Origin: Antedon mediterranea
Taxonomy: Eukaryota > Echinodermata > Crinoidea > Comatulida > Antedonidae
DNA: 64,000 nucleotides
Direction of reading: 5' to 3'
Assembly (NCBI RefSeq): GCF_964355755.1
Contig: NC_092670.1
Coordinates: 4,305,001 to 4,369,000 of the forward strand
Below, piece after piece: positions 35,297 to 50,200 of the stretch; within the stretch, counting starts at the first letter, position 1, and every line of letters starts with the position of its first letter. A program made the translations under genes and the position numbers. The notes beneath the pieces are model-generated. The model was not told where the DNA came from. It worked only from the letters and a program-made list of their open reading frames with translations, and ran no database searches.

Positions 35297-38200
35297 TTAA
35301 ATGTAGCTAGTAGGAAAGACACCTACTTGGCCATTTAGTTCGCCTTTACTCCATCCATCATCCATACTTTCAAGAACTTTTAAAACATCACCTGTAAAAA
35401 TAATGTAAATTTACTATTACTATTTACTACCTTTACTTCAACATTAAAAATGATTGTATAGTGCTTATTAAAGTATCATGATGTTTGTTCAGGATAGGGA
35501 TGCGTGTGAAGTAAGCATTCATTGGCTGGTGCCGCTAAGGAGCCAAATGATATCAGATATAGTAGTGTTAGCCGCTTTTAAAGATGTTACAGTATAGTGC
35601 AGCCCAATAAATATGTTTTCCTCTCTGACGAAGGGAGGGGGGTTAGTTGGGGGACAACCAGGCACCGCCTTCCACCTCGATGGCACCACCACTGTATTAT
35701 ATAATAATAATTGATATTTTTTTCTTAGTGCTAACTGTTATCACATGGAAAATCACTAGGCTATAGTAGTAATTCAAATTAATTCAAAATAACATTTATT
35801 TACTTCCCTTTTAAGATTGAAACAAAAATGGAATAAATAAGAAATAACATGGACAAATAACAATAAATCAGGGGGAGGGGGAGGGAAGGAAGAAGAAGGC
35901 AGGATCCCAGAAAGATACAGGATCTTGAGTCGGGTCTGCCTCGGACATAAAATGAAGGAACAAAGACAAGCGGGATAAGAGACGGGACAAATCAACCGAA
36001 AACAACCAGGACATTAAACACTACAGACTGTAATTGTGTATAGTAAAAGTAATTGAACCATTCCCTACAAATGAAGACACCGTTCAACTTGTTTTTATAC
36101 AGATTAAGACCGATAGATAAAGCTAAAGCCTAAACCACTGTCCTCGGTCAAGGCTACGTCAAAGCGATTCTGCTTGTTCAGGAAGTTACATTTTTCCCTT
36201 AGATTATAAAATCATACATGGATTTCACTTACACAGGCTACTTTACAAACAGGTTGAGTGAGGACACAATGAGATACAACATTATCGTTCTAATAATACA
36301 CTATTATTCTAATAATATACAGTAATTTATAACATACTGTGTTTAGCCAGTATTGCTAAAGGGTATTCAAAGTCAACCTATATGAAAATAACATTTTCCA
36401 TTTTTGAAATATTATATTGTATTTTGGAACATATAATTATATTTAAACAACAACAAAGAAATAACTTTCTGCATGTAAAAAATCTATTTTAGTAGAACTA
36501 TAAAATATTATATATAAAATGGTTATTAGAAGGAACAAGCAGGATCAGAGGGTGACTATCTCCGTGCCAGTCATCTAAAGAGTAATGGGCCCAAAGCCTG
36601 TCAAAGATTTGCATCTATGGGGATTAGCTTAAGGTGGACTGAAATATGAAAAATTAATTGTAAAAATTGTAGGTATGTGAATTTATAGCTGCTATATTTT
36701 TCCCAATTTTCATATGAAAATTTATGAGCACTAAATATGACATATTTATGATGGCCAGTGCCAAAGATAAATAAAAGCGTTATTGTGTACTTGACTGATT
36801 CTTTCCCAAACGAAATAGTTGGATTGCTTAAATTAATTAGAAAACTACTTGCTGATTTGTGTGTCAAGTAGACCAAATATTTCATTACAGCAAATAGAAT
36901 TAAACTTTGAAGAATTTAACATTATAATTAAATCATTATTAATTATGACGACTAAGGCTACTTGGTAATGGCTAAAAATATTTGTCATAAAAACAGCTTT
37001 TATTAAAAGTAGACTACATACATAGAGCCATAGTGATAGTGCTCATGCAATTCTTCATACAAGAATATAGTGTAGTGTAGCTTGGTGTTTAACATGCTTG
37101 CTTTCCAATACCAAGGTCAGGAGTTCAATCCTTACCTAGTGCCTGGGTTGTAACACAACTCTTTCAACTCCACTGCCTAAGCCTCAAATTATACTTAGTT
37201 TATAAGCGCGACAAATTATTAAATAGTTTATCTATCCTGTAATTGACGAGTTACTCGCTGTTGGATGCGTATGAAATAAAAAATTTTTTTATAAAAGACT
37301 TGCCTTGTTTTATAGTAAGCTCATCATTTTCTTGTGCATCATAGTCATACTTAGCAATAGCTTGTTTATATACACAGTCATCATATGCTGGTGGGTTGTA
37401 AGTGCTAGATACCTGGTCACCTTGTACGGCTACTATTGCTTGGTGTGTTGCTACTTCATTCATTGTCTCACCTGTAATAATAATAATGTAAACATATTTA
37501 CCACTCAATTGCTTAAAAGCTCTGTCTACACTATCAAACTAGTTTACAAAAACAGTATGATGTATCCAAATATGGTAGTGACATTCCCAAATATGGTAGT
37601 GATATGACATCATTATGTCCATATATGGGCACATCACATTTTTTTGTCCCGTAAAGTTTTATTGTGTAGACAAGCTTTACAAACCAATGAAAAAAAATGT
37701 TTAATAAATTGTTGGCTTCATGTAATAATGAAACAAACAGGCCTATAAACATTTTTGAAAGTTTTGTTTGAATTAAAAACAATCACAAAGATTTTGACCA
37801 ACAATGACCACCTTTTGAATGCCCCTCTTCATCTAGAATTTTTAAAAAGATTATTTAATATCTGAGTAGGCTACCTAAAAAGATCATCAAGATCAACGAA
37901 TGAAATAATTGAACTAAACGTATTTAAGTACTTTTTTATAATTGATTTAAATGTGGAGTATTGCACAAGCATGGTTATAACATGGAGGAAATATACAGTA
38001 TATATTTCCTCCATAGTTATAACATGGAGAAATTTCTCCATGGTTATAATGACCCCTTTAACAGCTTAAGTTATTCTAATTATTAATGCTCCATTGACTT
38101 TGGATCATGTTATTATCAAGTACAAATTACTCTTTCAATACCGGACTCTCTGAAAACAGGAAACTCTCCCAAAACCAGACCTTTTCTTGAGGTCCAATAG

Positions 38201-41200
38201 GTCCTAAATGCATTTAATTGTTTATTTAAAATTTAAAACAAGTCATTATGAATAACATTCCACAGAAAACTAGTCATACTAGGCCAGCCCAAGGGTGTCC
38301 CAGTATTTGGAGAGTTGACTGTAGTAAATGATAGGTTTACAGAAAAATATGCAAAAGTTTACAGTACATTCATGTTCAATTCAATCTAATATTTGATGTC
38401 TAACCAATCGCGAGAAATTAGCAGATCGGAGTGTGATTGTATCCGATAAAAATTAGAAAACTGCATCTACAAACCACTCTAGATGCAACCGGAAGTTAAT
38501 ATACATCACAGCTAGACCATGAGTTTTTATTTCATATAGGCCGTAGTATACAGGCACAACACCGCTAAAAAGGCCCAATAACTCAACATCTTGGCCTCCT
38601 AACCTTAACCGATCTAGAGCCAGACATGAGAACATGGTATAACTTTTGAAAATAAAAGGGTGGAATGTGACAGATGATAGTCCCGATAGATTTTTTTACA
38701 GAATGAAAAGTTTACTGATGTTTGCTGGGTATGTGCTGGTTCAGTTAATATTACAGTAGTTCATATAAGGAAGGATGAGTGAGCAATATAGGGTTTTGAG
38801 AATATTAGAGGGAGGCAAATTAAAATGTGTAATAATGATTTTATTTTACCAATTTTATATGTTTTTATTGTATATTGAATATTGATAAATAATTCTATGT
38901 AGTTAAGTCAGGGAGTTGGTTAAGTTATGGTGACTTCATTGCTTTCAAGGTCCCAGGACATTTTTGAATGTCGAATAAATAAATAAATGAATTGAAATGA
39001 TAATACAAAAATACCGTATCCGGATATTCACCCCCTGGACATTTACCCCCCGGACAACTACCCCCCGGACAACCACCACCTGGACCACTACCCCCTTAGG
39101 ACAACTACCCCTTTAGGACAACTACCCCCCGGACAACAACCCCCTTAGGACAACTACCCCCTGGACAACTACCCCCCGGACAATTACCCCCTAGGAACAA
39201 TTACCCCCCGGACAATTACCACCCGGACAATTACCCCCCGGACAATTACCACCCAGAAAACTATCCCTTTAGAACACCCTAACCACCCAGACCATTCAAC
39301 AACCTGACTCTGCAACAGTGTATAATAGGAATTAATAACTATATTTTAATTCGTTACTTTGACGAATTACTATTCATTATTGTAAACAAAAGTAAAAGAT
39401 TGAACATAAATATAGCCTGGTATAAACTGAAGATCGTCACACATGATCATAGGATAGTCGAACGTATTATATAGTACTCCCTGTATTTACTGTAAAGACT
39501 GGGATCGCTATAATAATAATAATTTTTGCGTCAGGACAATGCTTCGATAACCACTGGTCTTAAAAGAATTAATATTTGTCTCAAATTTGTCATATATGTA
39601 TTTTTGTACACTTGAAGAATAATATCACTTTTGATATTTGACCTCAATGTTCACTCACCGAATAAACGTCGATCTTTAAATAAATTCCCCTCAAATAAAC
39701 GGTGACCATGTCACTCCCATGAAACATCATATGGAATAATCGGCGTCTATTTCCATTAGATTATACCCCCTCCCATTGAATAAACAACTTTCTTCCAATA
39801 AATGTCCACCTAAAAACCACCTAAACAATAAACAGCCCAGGCCGTTTTTTCAATAAATACGGTACTTTAAATCTAGCACATCTAGGGTCTAGCGTGCTGT
39901 TAAACAGAATAATCGGTTAAAAACGGGTGTTTCGAAACTAGAGACCCGAGACCAGAGACCAGAGACCCAATACGAAAAGGGAGACCTAAATATACGAAAA
40001 GGGAGACCCACGTACGAAAAGGGAGACCCCACTATACGAAAAGGGAGACCCCACTATACGAAAAGGGAGACCCTAATATACGAAAAGGGAGACCTAAATA
40101 TACGAAAAGGGAGACCCAATTATACGAAAGGGAGACCCAAATATACAAAATGGGAGGCCCAAATATACGAAAAGGGAGACCCACTATAAGAAAAGGGAGA
40201 CCCACTATAAGAAAAGGGAGACCCCACTATACGAAAAGAGAGACCACACTATACGAAAAGGGAGACCCTAATAATATACGAAAAGGGAGACCCAAATATA
40301 GGTCTCCATTTTCGTATTGGGTCTCGTTTCAGGTCTCTGGTCTCGGATCTCTAGTTTCGAAACACCCGTTAAAAACAATTTCATTTTTACAGAAACCGGT
40401 CCTATATATTTGTCTACTTTTGGATGGGGGGGGGGGGGGGTAGTTGACCGGGGGGTAGTTGACGGGGGGTAGTTGTCCGGGGGTTTGTTATCCTAAGGGG
40501 GTAGTTGTCCTAAGGGGGTAGTTGTCCGGGGGTAGTTGTCCTAAGGGGGTAGTTGTCCGGGTGGTAAACATCCGGGGGTAACTGTCTAGGGGGTAGGTGT
40601 CCTAGAACCGAAAAGGGAGACCCCACTATACGAAAAGGGAGACCCTAATATACGAAAAGGGAGACCTAAATATACGAAAAGGGAGACCCAATTATACGAA
40701 AGGGAGACCCAAATATACAAAATGGGAGACCCAAATATACGAAAAGGGAGACCCACTATAAGAAAAGGGAGACCCACTATAAGAAAAGGGAGACCCCACT
40801 ATACGAAAAGAGAGACCACACTATACGAAAAGGGAGACCCTAATAATATACGAAAAGGGAGACCCAAATATAGGTCTCCCTTTTCGTATTGGGTCTCGTT
40901 TCAGGTCTCTGGTCTCGGATCTCTAGTTTCGAAACACCCGTTAAAAACAGATGATTTCATTTTTACAGAAACCGGTCCTATATATTTGTCTACTTTTGGA
41001 TGGGGGGGGGGGATAGTTGACCGGGGGATAGTTGACCGGGGGATAGTTGACCGGGGGATAGTTGACCGGGGGATAGTTGACCGGGGGGTGGTTGACCGGG
41101 GGGTGGTTATCCTAAGGGGGTGGTTATCCTAAGGGGGTGGTTGTCCGGGGGGTTGTTGTCCTAAGGGGGTAGTTGTCCTAAGGGGGTAGTTGTCCGGGGG

Positions 41201-44200
41201 GTAGTTGTCCTAAGGGGGTAGTTGTCCGGGTGGTAAACATCCGGGGGGTAACTGTCTAGGGGGTAGGTGTCCTAGAACCCAAAAATACATTTGCAACACA
41301 ATGCACATTGAAAGTGTACTAAACAATCACATCAATATTATCAATTATTCTTAAAGTTATAGCATATGCGCAAGGGGTAGGAGTAGATGTCAATACTAGG
41401 AAATAGGAAACGGGGAAACATTTAAAATGTGGTCTGTTCAATAGGAAATAATCGTGAAGGGTAGGGTAGGGTAGGTGCGGTCTCTGGTTTTTCTATCATT
41501 CGTGAACCTTTATTAAATACAACCTACTTTTAATCAAATGTGGGATGGAATAATAAGAATTCCCTGAGGTATTCAATGTTTAATATCATTTATAATGTAA
41601 AGCATAAACCATTAATGTGCTTACCTACTGTTGGTGTAGTTGCATCACTTGAGAATCTACTTGGTGGTAGACTTGCATTTGATCTCTGCCTTCTTAAGAT
41701 AGAATTCTGAAAACCCTGTAAATAATTGTCAAATTAGATAGAAAGACCGTTTGTGTGGTTTAGTGGGGAAATTAGTAATAATTATATCACAAATAGATGA
41801 AAAATAAAATGTGCTCTGTATACACTATCAAATTAGTTTGACAAAAAAAGTAGAAGGTGCCTAAATATGGTAGTGATATGCCCAAATATGCTAGTGATAT
41901 GACATCATCATGTCCATATATGGACACATCTCATTTTTTTGTCACATAAAGTTTGATAATGTAGATAGAGCTTTACACATTAACTTTATTGTACATAAAT
42001 TACACCAAAAGTTTAAAAATGTTTAAACCTTGTAAGAATGTTTAGAAAATAATTTAGACATTTCTTGACACCAACAGTTGTCACTCATGCAAGCATTCAA
42101 TTCTAATTTTGTTGTGCTTTATTTTATCTTTATAAAATTATATTTATTTTAATTTTATTTTTATTGCTACATATTTATGTCTCGTTATGTTGTATATTTT
42201 GTAGGGTCTCTAATGGTCAGCTTCGGCTGGATGGACCACCCTCATAAAATAAATAAATACATTGGACACCTGGGTTGTTGACTATAATTTTTGGAGCAAA
42301 TTATACAAGTTGAATAGTCTATGATTATTATCTATTATTTTGACTGCACCTGTTGATTTTTTCATGATAAATTTAATTACTTTTTATATTTTTTTTAAAA
42401 TTTGAATTATATAAACAAGTTGATATAAAGTTTGTGGTACACCACATGGTATACCACAAACTTTGATACATACATGTTGATTTTGCCATGCAAAACCTTC
42501 AAACAATAATATATATAAACAAGGTCAAGTTTAGACTGAATGTTACAAACCAGGACCAGGCCGGATTGTGCGAGTTGGTATAATTGGATAAAAAAAATTT
42601 ATTTTAACCAAAAATTGACAATAGGTTTCTGTTCAAATTTAACTGTTTATTTTGTCTTTTTATAAGTGAAATCATTGTATTTTTTTTTCAATTACAAAAT
42701 GTAAAGAGCTTTATTAAAATTGCAAAATGTATTATTAATGGTCCGTTTCATGTTTTCGGGGGAAAATTTACATCTTTATTAGTCCTGACCCAAGAAGACC
42801 TGTTCTATCACCTCTGAGTGAGATTGCTGGAAGGGTCTTTCACACCTGTTCCGATACGGTTCCGGTTCAGCGAATCGAACGTGAATCTTTCGTTTTCACA
42901 ACGCTCCACGCGACTATGCGCCAATCGATATGGATTTGCCGGCGTCGGACCTGAACCGTGCCAGAACAGGTGTGAAAGACCCTTAAAGAAGATACTATAT
43001 CCCATGTGTACTACCTGCTTGTCTCTTTCTTTTTTGATGTGATTTCCTATCTCTGCAACCGGTTGAGCTGTCCTGTCCAATAAAGCCAATGTTGCATGTA
43101 GCTTATACTTAGATGCCTCTAGAAGGTCTATCATTTCATCAGACTATTAAAAAGAAACATTATTTTATTTATCACAAAATGTTGTTCTTCAATCAAAGAA
43201 ACTTATGTCTAAAACTCATACAATTCCATATCTATTCAAAAAATATTATTCAATCTTCAGTTGACACCAATATAACACAAGAATATCGTGCCTGTCAATT
43301 TTGCAATGAAAATACTGTATCTGAAGGATCAGGGTCAAATGGTCACACCGCCATTCTAACAGTGCCATCTCCCAACTAGAAAGATAAACCATTAATGCGT
43401 GTCCCTGGGCTGAAACGTCCCAGATGATCCTACCTTTTATACAGTATAAAAAAGTCTTTACATTTCTAACATATTGAGGGTGCCCTACACCATGACTCGT
43501 CCATTGGCTTTATTTTATCCCAATATGCCTTTTCGAAATGTTACGAATATTGACAAACATAAGATTCTTGTCTTTAGGTTACTTTTTTAAAATCTTTTAT
43601 GGTTTGTGTTTAGTTTCTTTTATAGACACTTACATTATGTATTTTTTGAGTGACGCTGTTTTTAGTGTCCTCATCAGCATAGCCAGGAGTTTTGCCATAT
43701 GCTCCTGACAACCTTTTAATACCTGAAAAAAACAATTAATGCTGGAATGAAGCTAAAAATTGAGTTTAATTTTGTATTCATTTACACAGCATTATGATAC
43801 AACACAAGTAAAGTCTTTTATTTTATTTATTAAACCTAATTAATGAGGGTGACCCTAAAAGCATATGATTTCTTAGTTTATAAACATTAAGTACTTTTAC
43901 ATGAATTCCCATTCAATATGAACCATTGAATATAAAATATTGAGAACCTTCTTTTGTTTTCTGTTCTTTGTAAATCTCCTGGTCTATACTTTTCAGCTTT
44001 CTAAGGAGGCTCGTTCGACGTCGATCAACTTTCATAGTATTTTTCATATCTTCTTCCTTAAATTCATAATAAGACACAGAATTTAAATGATGAACAAAAC
44101 ATTAGAAAGTTTATTAAGGTACCAAATAAACATCATTTTTGTTTTTCCAAAGTATGAAGGAAAAAATCGTGAATAGCACATGATTATTTTATGTGGAGCA

Positions 44201-47200
44201 CACATACTGTACAACTTCTACAACAACCTCCTGCCACCAACCGGCACTCATTCATCTGCCCACAACAGCAAGGATTGAACCAGCACATTGGGGTAACCCC
44301 TACTCTTCCAAAAGATGCACTTGGTACCTTTAAGTGCACACGAGCATGTAGTGTACGCTGGACCTCCTGGTTTAAGTCATTCTCTGAGCACCAGAGCTAT
44401 GGTTGAGAAGAGCATTGAAAGAACCTGTGGTAATTGTATGGCTATGCATTGCAGTACCTCTGTCTTAACCGCTTGGCCTGTATGTAAGCTCGAGTTCGTA
44501 TTTGCATAAATACAAATGAAGTACATTCAGTTGTATAAAAAGTAACCACAATTCATGAGGCTGTGAATCATAGGCTATTCCCCACATTTATATTTACATA
44601 CTCTAGGTTCTAGACAAAAATTAGTAAAAAGATAAATATTTTGGCACATACAGTCTGCAAATCAATTTATATTCGCCCTTTACAAGTTTGTAGTTTTCAA
44701 CAACAAAAAACGAAATGCCGACTGGTGGACTAACATAATAATACAATAACTACACACTTGGATCAAGTCTAACAGTTATATCGTTATTTATATTTGAGTT
44801 AATAATTAGTTTGGACTTACATAAGAATCATACAGAACCTGATCAATGGTCACCTCTGTTGAAAAAGTTGTCGCAATAATCTCTATGTCAGAATCAGGAT
44901 CGATCACACTTGCTGCTTGGCAAATTCTTTGAGTAATCTGAAATTGCAATTTGAAATATCATTTTGTTATCATCTTTAGTTCAGTTCACTCATAGTGTTA
45001 AATGTTACATTTTAAATGTAAATAGGCTGGGTAATATGAGCTTCGGGATCCCTTTGACCCGGAGGGAGAGTTCCCGTCAGGGTCCCTACCCAGGGTTACA
45101 GGTCTCAGGTTTTTAGTTTTTTTTAAATTAATTAGTGTTCTCATCAAAATTAATGTCTCTCATTGTTGTGCTATGTCAACATAATATCAATGACGGCGAA
45201 ATGTCCCCAATAATGGGGATAGCTATGCAAACAAGTAAGTAAGTTAAGTGTTATTCCTTATGACCATTTACACACAACGTTTACAGCGGACGGGCAGGAT
45301 CTACTAGATACGGATTCTACATGGGACAAGCTATGTGATTTTCGCGCTTACTGTTACTGCTCGTCAGTGTAAATTGGCTTGTAAAATTCAAATATTAATC
45401 ATTGTGGTCAGTTTACTTACCTCATTAAGATTTGGGCCAAGCAGTGACATATGGTTAGACAGTTTTCCCAAGAGATCTTTTAACTGGACAAACCTCTCTT
45501 CCTGTAAACCTTGATATTGACTTGCAGAAACCCGTACAGCACATTCCAGGTCATGTCGTGCACTTTCTAGGTTCTTTACTGCAGCTATGTGTTCAGAATC
45601 TGCTTTTACCACAACTGTTTCAGCTTTTTGAGTTTTTGATTGTAACTTTCAAATAATACAAAACATGGGGTAATGTGATTGATAATAATTAATAATTGAT
45701 TAATAATAAAGATCTGTCAAAATAAATTAAGCATTTCATATTAAAACACGCCTGATTGTATTCTTGCAATTTGAATGGTTAACAAATATTGAATTTTTGT
45801 TGAATAGCGAGAAAAAGAAAACTGACTGCTCAATTTAACTCAGCTTCGAGCAACTCATGAAATATTCTGACCATCCAACTCATCAACATTCATTGTTTGG
45901 ATATTGTTATATTATTATTGGCAACTGAGTGTATCCTTGCGTCAACCCAAGTGTTTCAACGCAGTATGGCTAACTTGGATTCAAGATGGCGGATAATGTT
46001 GTATTATAATAACAAAATTTCCAGTACAATTGCGGTCATTTTAATACCCCTTGCGTAGCAAGAAAAATGTGTATAACGAACATCATCTTATGATGATGTA
46101 AATTAAATACTTGCTATGTTACCTTATTCAGTTCCTTTTCTGTGAGTGGTTTTTTCACACTTGAATCATCAATTTGCTGAGACATGAGTTCACAATCTTT
46201 TGTTTTACTAATAACATTTTTCTTGGCCTAAAGAAGCAAATCAAACTATTAAACACAAACATAACAAATGAAAATAGAAATAGATAACAAATATCCATAT
46301 TTTGCACAAAGTAGAACCATTTTTTGGGACTATTAGGGACACCTTTATTGAGTGGATACTTTTATGAAACGAGGGGCAATATGTTTTAACACTACAACAC
46401 CTACTCAAGGGACACCCTATTAAGGATATAACAACAGTTTTTAGTGTACCAAATGCCTATTATTTGTTTCCATCAAAAAAGACCAAACAATTATATAATA
46501 TATAAGATAAGATAACCACTTACTTTTGCCATACTCTGTTTCTTGTCAGTCCAAACCTTTGCAGCCTTTTCCACAGGTGAATCAATCTACAGTATTATAA
46601 CAGACAATTTATAAAACTCATAATTTCCAGAACATTGCACATAGGATTTGTTTCTGACAGCAAATTAATACAAAATCCACTATGCAGCTGTAATGTAAAT
46701 ACAGTAGTCTCAAATTTCAAACCAAATACTTACAGACTTTTGTCCCTTAATCTGTTGTTCTAGAAATGTTTTGTAGGGCTTAGCAAGTTCAGAATGCATA
46801 ACATCACTAAATTTTCTGTAAAAAACAAAAAGGTAAGTAGAATCATTTCATGTGTGAATCAAAAAACGGTGGCTTCATTTCATATCTTTCTTTATTCTGG
46901 AAAACTCATTCAATACACAAGTACTGGTCTCGCATGAGGTCTAAATGTGTAACTTAACTACAAAATTAAAGCATAATATATACATATGTAAAAAAAAAAT
47001 ATTTAAATACTAAAATTGCTCTTAAATTCATTAACTGGTAATTTTGGAGTATGAAATGAATTATAAAACAAATCCTCTCCTGGTCCTCTTTTAGCGGTTA
47101 CACATTGGGTGGTTACACAGTGAGTGGTTACACACTAGTAGATATACAGGTGGTAGATATACAGGTGGTAGATATACAGGTGGTATTATACAGGTGGTAG

Positions 47201-50200
47201 ATATACAGGTGGTTTTTGATTTATAAAATTGAGAATAAAAGCTATGTTATTAATTAAAATATACAGGTGGTAGTTATATAGGTGGTGGTTATGGTCTGGT
47301 GAAAATTTTACATGCATGAGTAACAAACTGGTACCTACTTATGCAACTCGCTTTCTGATTCTATTTGTATTGATAAAATGGTCCAAGCTTGTGCCAAGGA
47401 ACTGTTGAAAAACAAGAAGCAAATGTTTCATATAAATTGTATTCTAATCTAATTATTAAATAATTTTTGTTTAATATAATGGTAGGAATAATTTGTAATA
47501 TGAAAAATGTTTCACAATCAATAAAAAGTGAGGATTAATGTTTTTTTAAATTTTTATCTGGATCAGATAAGGTTTTTGGATAAATTTAACCATTACAAAT
47601 ATTTTTTTCCCTATGGAAGTGATTAACTTTATTAAAACTAAAAAATTCCCTATTTAAAATCTGATTTTATTTTATCTTTATTGTTCATGTTTTCGGGACA
47701 ATACATCTTAAAGTGACATTGTTCTATTTTGTTATTAAATAATATAGTCCCAAGTTCAATTATTGTTCAATGCTGGCATAGCTCAGCAATTTGACACATG
47801 TACCTAATACTTACCCAATGCATTCTTTTCCAGACTTTGAAATTTTGTTTGAAAGTTTTGCAAGTCCTTTAGCATATGAAAGCTCAATTTCTGCTCTGTA
47901 ATGAATATTTTAAAAACATATTATTAAAAATTATAATGCAATAAATAACAATAGAATTATTTATTATCTATATATAAATTTACGTAAGGGCAAAATTCGG
48001 TAAATCGCGCGTTACTTCTAGAATGTTTACTCGATGGTATATAAAGTTGGTTTGTACTTTCGATACTGATTTTAACCACCTGATGTAACCCTGTTTACTA
48101 ATTAAATGGAGTTCGATAATTAGTTATTGACAATTAAAACGAATTTAGGTTCAACGATTTGCCCCAAATAGGGGTGTTTTCCGATCGTGGTGTACACTGT
48201 CCAATGCATGTCTATCTTGAAAAATACCCGCATACAATAATACGAGGATGCTTCGCATTTTCCTATCTCCTCCTACGATAATTGTTTTTAATGGCTGAAA
48301 ACCGGTTGAACAGCTTGAGTACAGCATCATAATGTTGAAGACAGACCTATTTTCTTAAAAACATACTTTTTTGATAGATTTAATATGAATGGAACATTCC
48401 AACTCTTTGCTTTAACACAAGTACCACCAGCTGTATGTAAATTTATTGGCCCTTGGGGAATTAACCTAAAACCTATATATAGATATAGTATTGCAATACT
48501 TGGACATTACTGTAAAAATACGTATTAACATTTGTGGTCGCCATTGAATTTACTGTGAGTGTGGGTACTGTTAGATGTATAACACAATCATGTACAAATA
48601 AACGTATTATTGTGAGTGTGAGTAGGCCCTACTGTTATATAGAACGTAAAATATACAAATAAACTGTACTACTGACAGTTGCTTCTCAACGTTTGTATTA
48701 ATTAATAATTACAAAGAATATAAACGTTGTAGTGGTACGTGTATCGTTGCATGTACTATGCTATTTCAATCGACTATGACAGTGACAGTTTTAACAAAGT
48801 ATTAAATCGCAAATGTGTTACTGTATCAAGTGGTACATTATTTATAGGCCTAGATCAAACATGAAAAACATATTTCGTTACTGAGTAGATAAAGAATATA
48901 TTAAAACATATTGTTCTTCTTTGTACCCATATCCTCTTCCCCATCCCTCAACCCTAATGTTACACACAAAACGCAAATTGGGTTTGTTTAAATGAGTCCA
49001 AATTTCAGTTTAATACATAAATTATCGTGTCTATTTATTCGTTTCTGTAAACGACAATAACTATTATAGTCCTGCAGTACGTACATTAAAAAAAAAAGCA
49101 TTTTTTTACGATGAAATTACTGTGTATTCGAGAAAAATCTGTGGGCACAACCTAGATGGTACGCTTGCTTCGCTCGCGTACCATCTAGTTATATAAATTA
49201 AAATAATTACCTTTCACCCAATATATTGATGAATTCTTTGCTGAAGTCTGTACTTCGTTTCATGAACTTTTTTAGCTCTGTATAGCCATTAGCCCCCTAT
49301 AAAATGATTTTAAAACATACATTTTTAAATATTAAAAGTCAATCCAGTAATAACACATCAATGACATCAATAAAATGACTGTAAACTCACAGCATGAAGT
49401 AAACTATACAATATTGAATTTTATTTTTACAGCAATTTAAATTTCTACAAGCCAGTCAGTAGCCAGGTTGGGGTGTTGTCGTTTTTTTTCCACAAAGGGT
49501 TGAAATCGTCATGATATATATAATATATATGATAATATACTTTCACATCTGCTGCTACAGTGGTCTATAGTTTAAAAGGGGAACTTGAAACCCCCATCCC
49601 CTAGCCCCATTAGTTTCTATCATACTGTATATCGATTTAATGTCTTAATACAGAGTAAGTATAATACTGTACATTTAGGTCAGTCAATTTACGTATTATT
49701 TGATTATTGGTTTAATATTAACTCCTGTACATAATTATGGACATTGGACTCGACACCATCCGATAATCAACATAAATAATCTAGCATCTGATTTTAGAGG
49801 GAAGATGCATGATATGATGATGCTTATGGGATTTGAAATCCTTCTTTCTTTCAATTTTTTGTAAACTCCAGTTTTTCACTGTTCACATGGTTGGTTGTGT
49901 GCAAGTGTTTATCCAAATCAAATTATTATATATAGTCTTCTTTTTTAAACTCTAGGGTGGGCTCCTTTTTGAGACGGGCTACTTTTCTAGATTACTTTGA
50001 AAACCAAAGAAGGGGCTTTTTTTCTAAATTAATGCTGTTTTGTGAATTGCTAATTCAATTTCCTGCAAAATGTTATATATTTGTAATTAAAACACCATTT
50101 TAAACTGAAAAATAAATGTATGATATAAACTTGATTATACAATATATCTGCATCACAAGTTATCTGGCAGTTATTCAAATAGTCCATTTCGAAAAGGGGG

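Larger units (their letters stand above)
35392..37303 (-). other. NOSTRIN intron 14 (SH3-splitting), content
   Basis: About 1.9 kb. It holds a SINE S1 copy next to the donor and an unclassified region at 35770-36010 with purine-rich GGGGGAGGGGG runs. No other gene seen; the ORF at 36601-36885 resembles nothing. Confidence 0.5.

Noticed and set aside
40150-41132. ORFs with GRPTIRK repeats
   Set aside because: They follow the GGGAGACCC array and its duplicate; not a gene.
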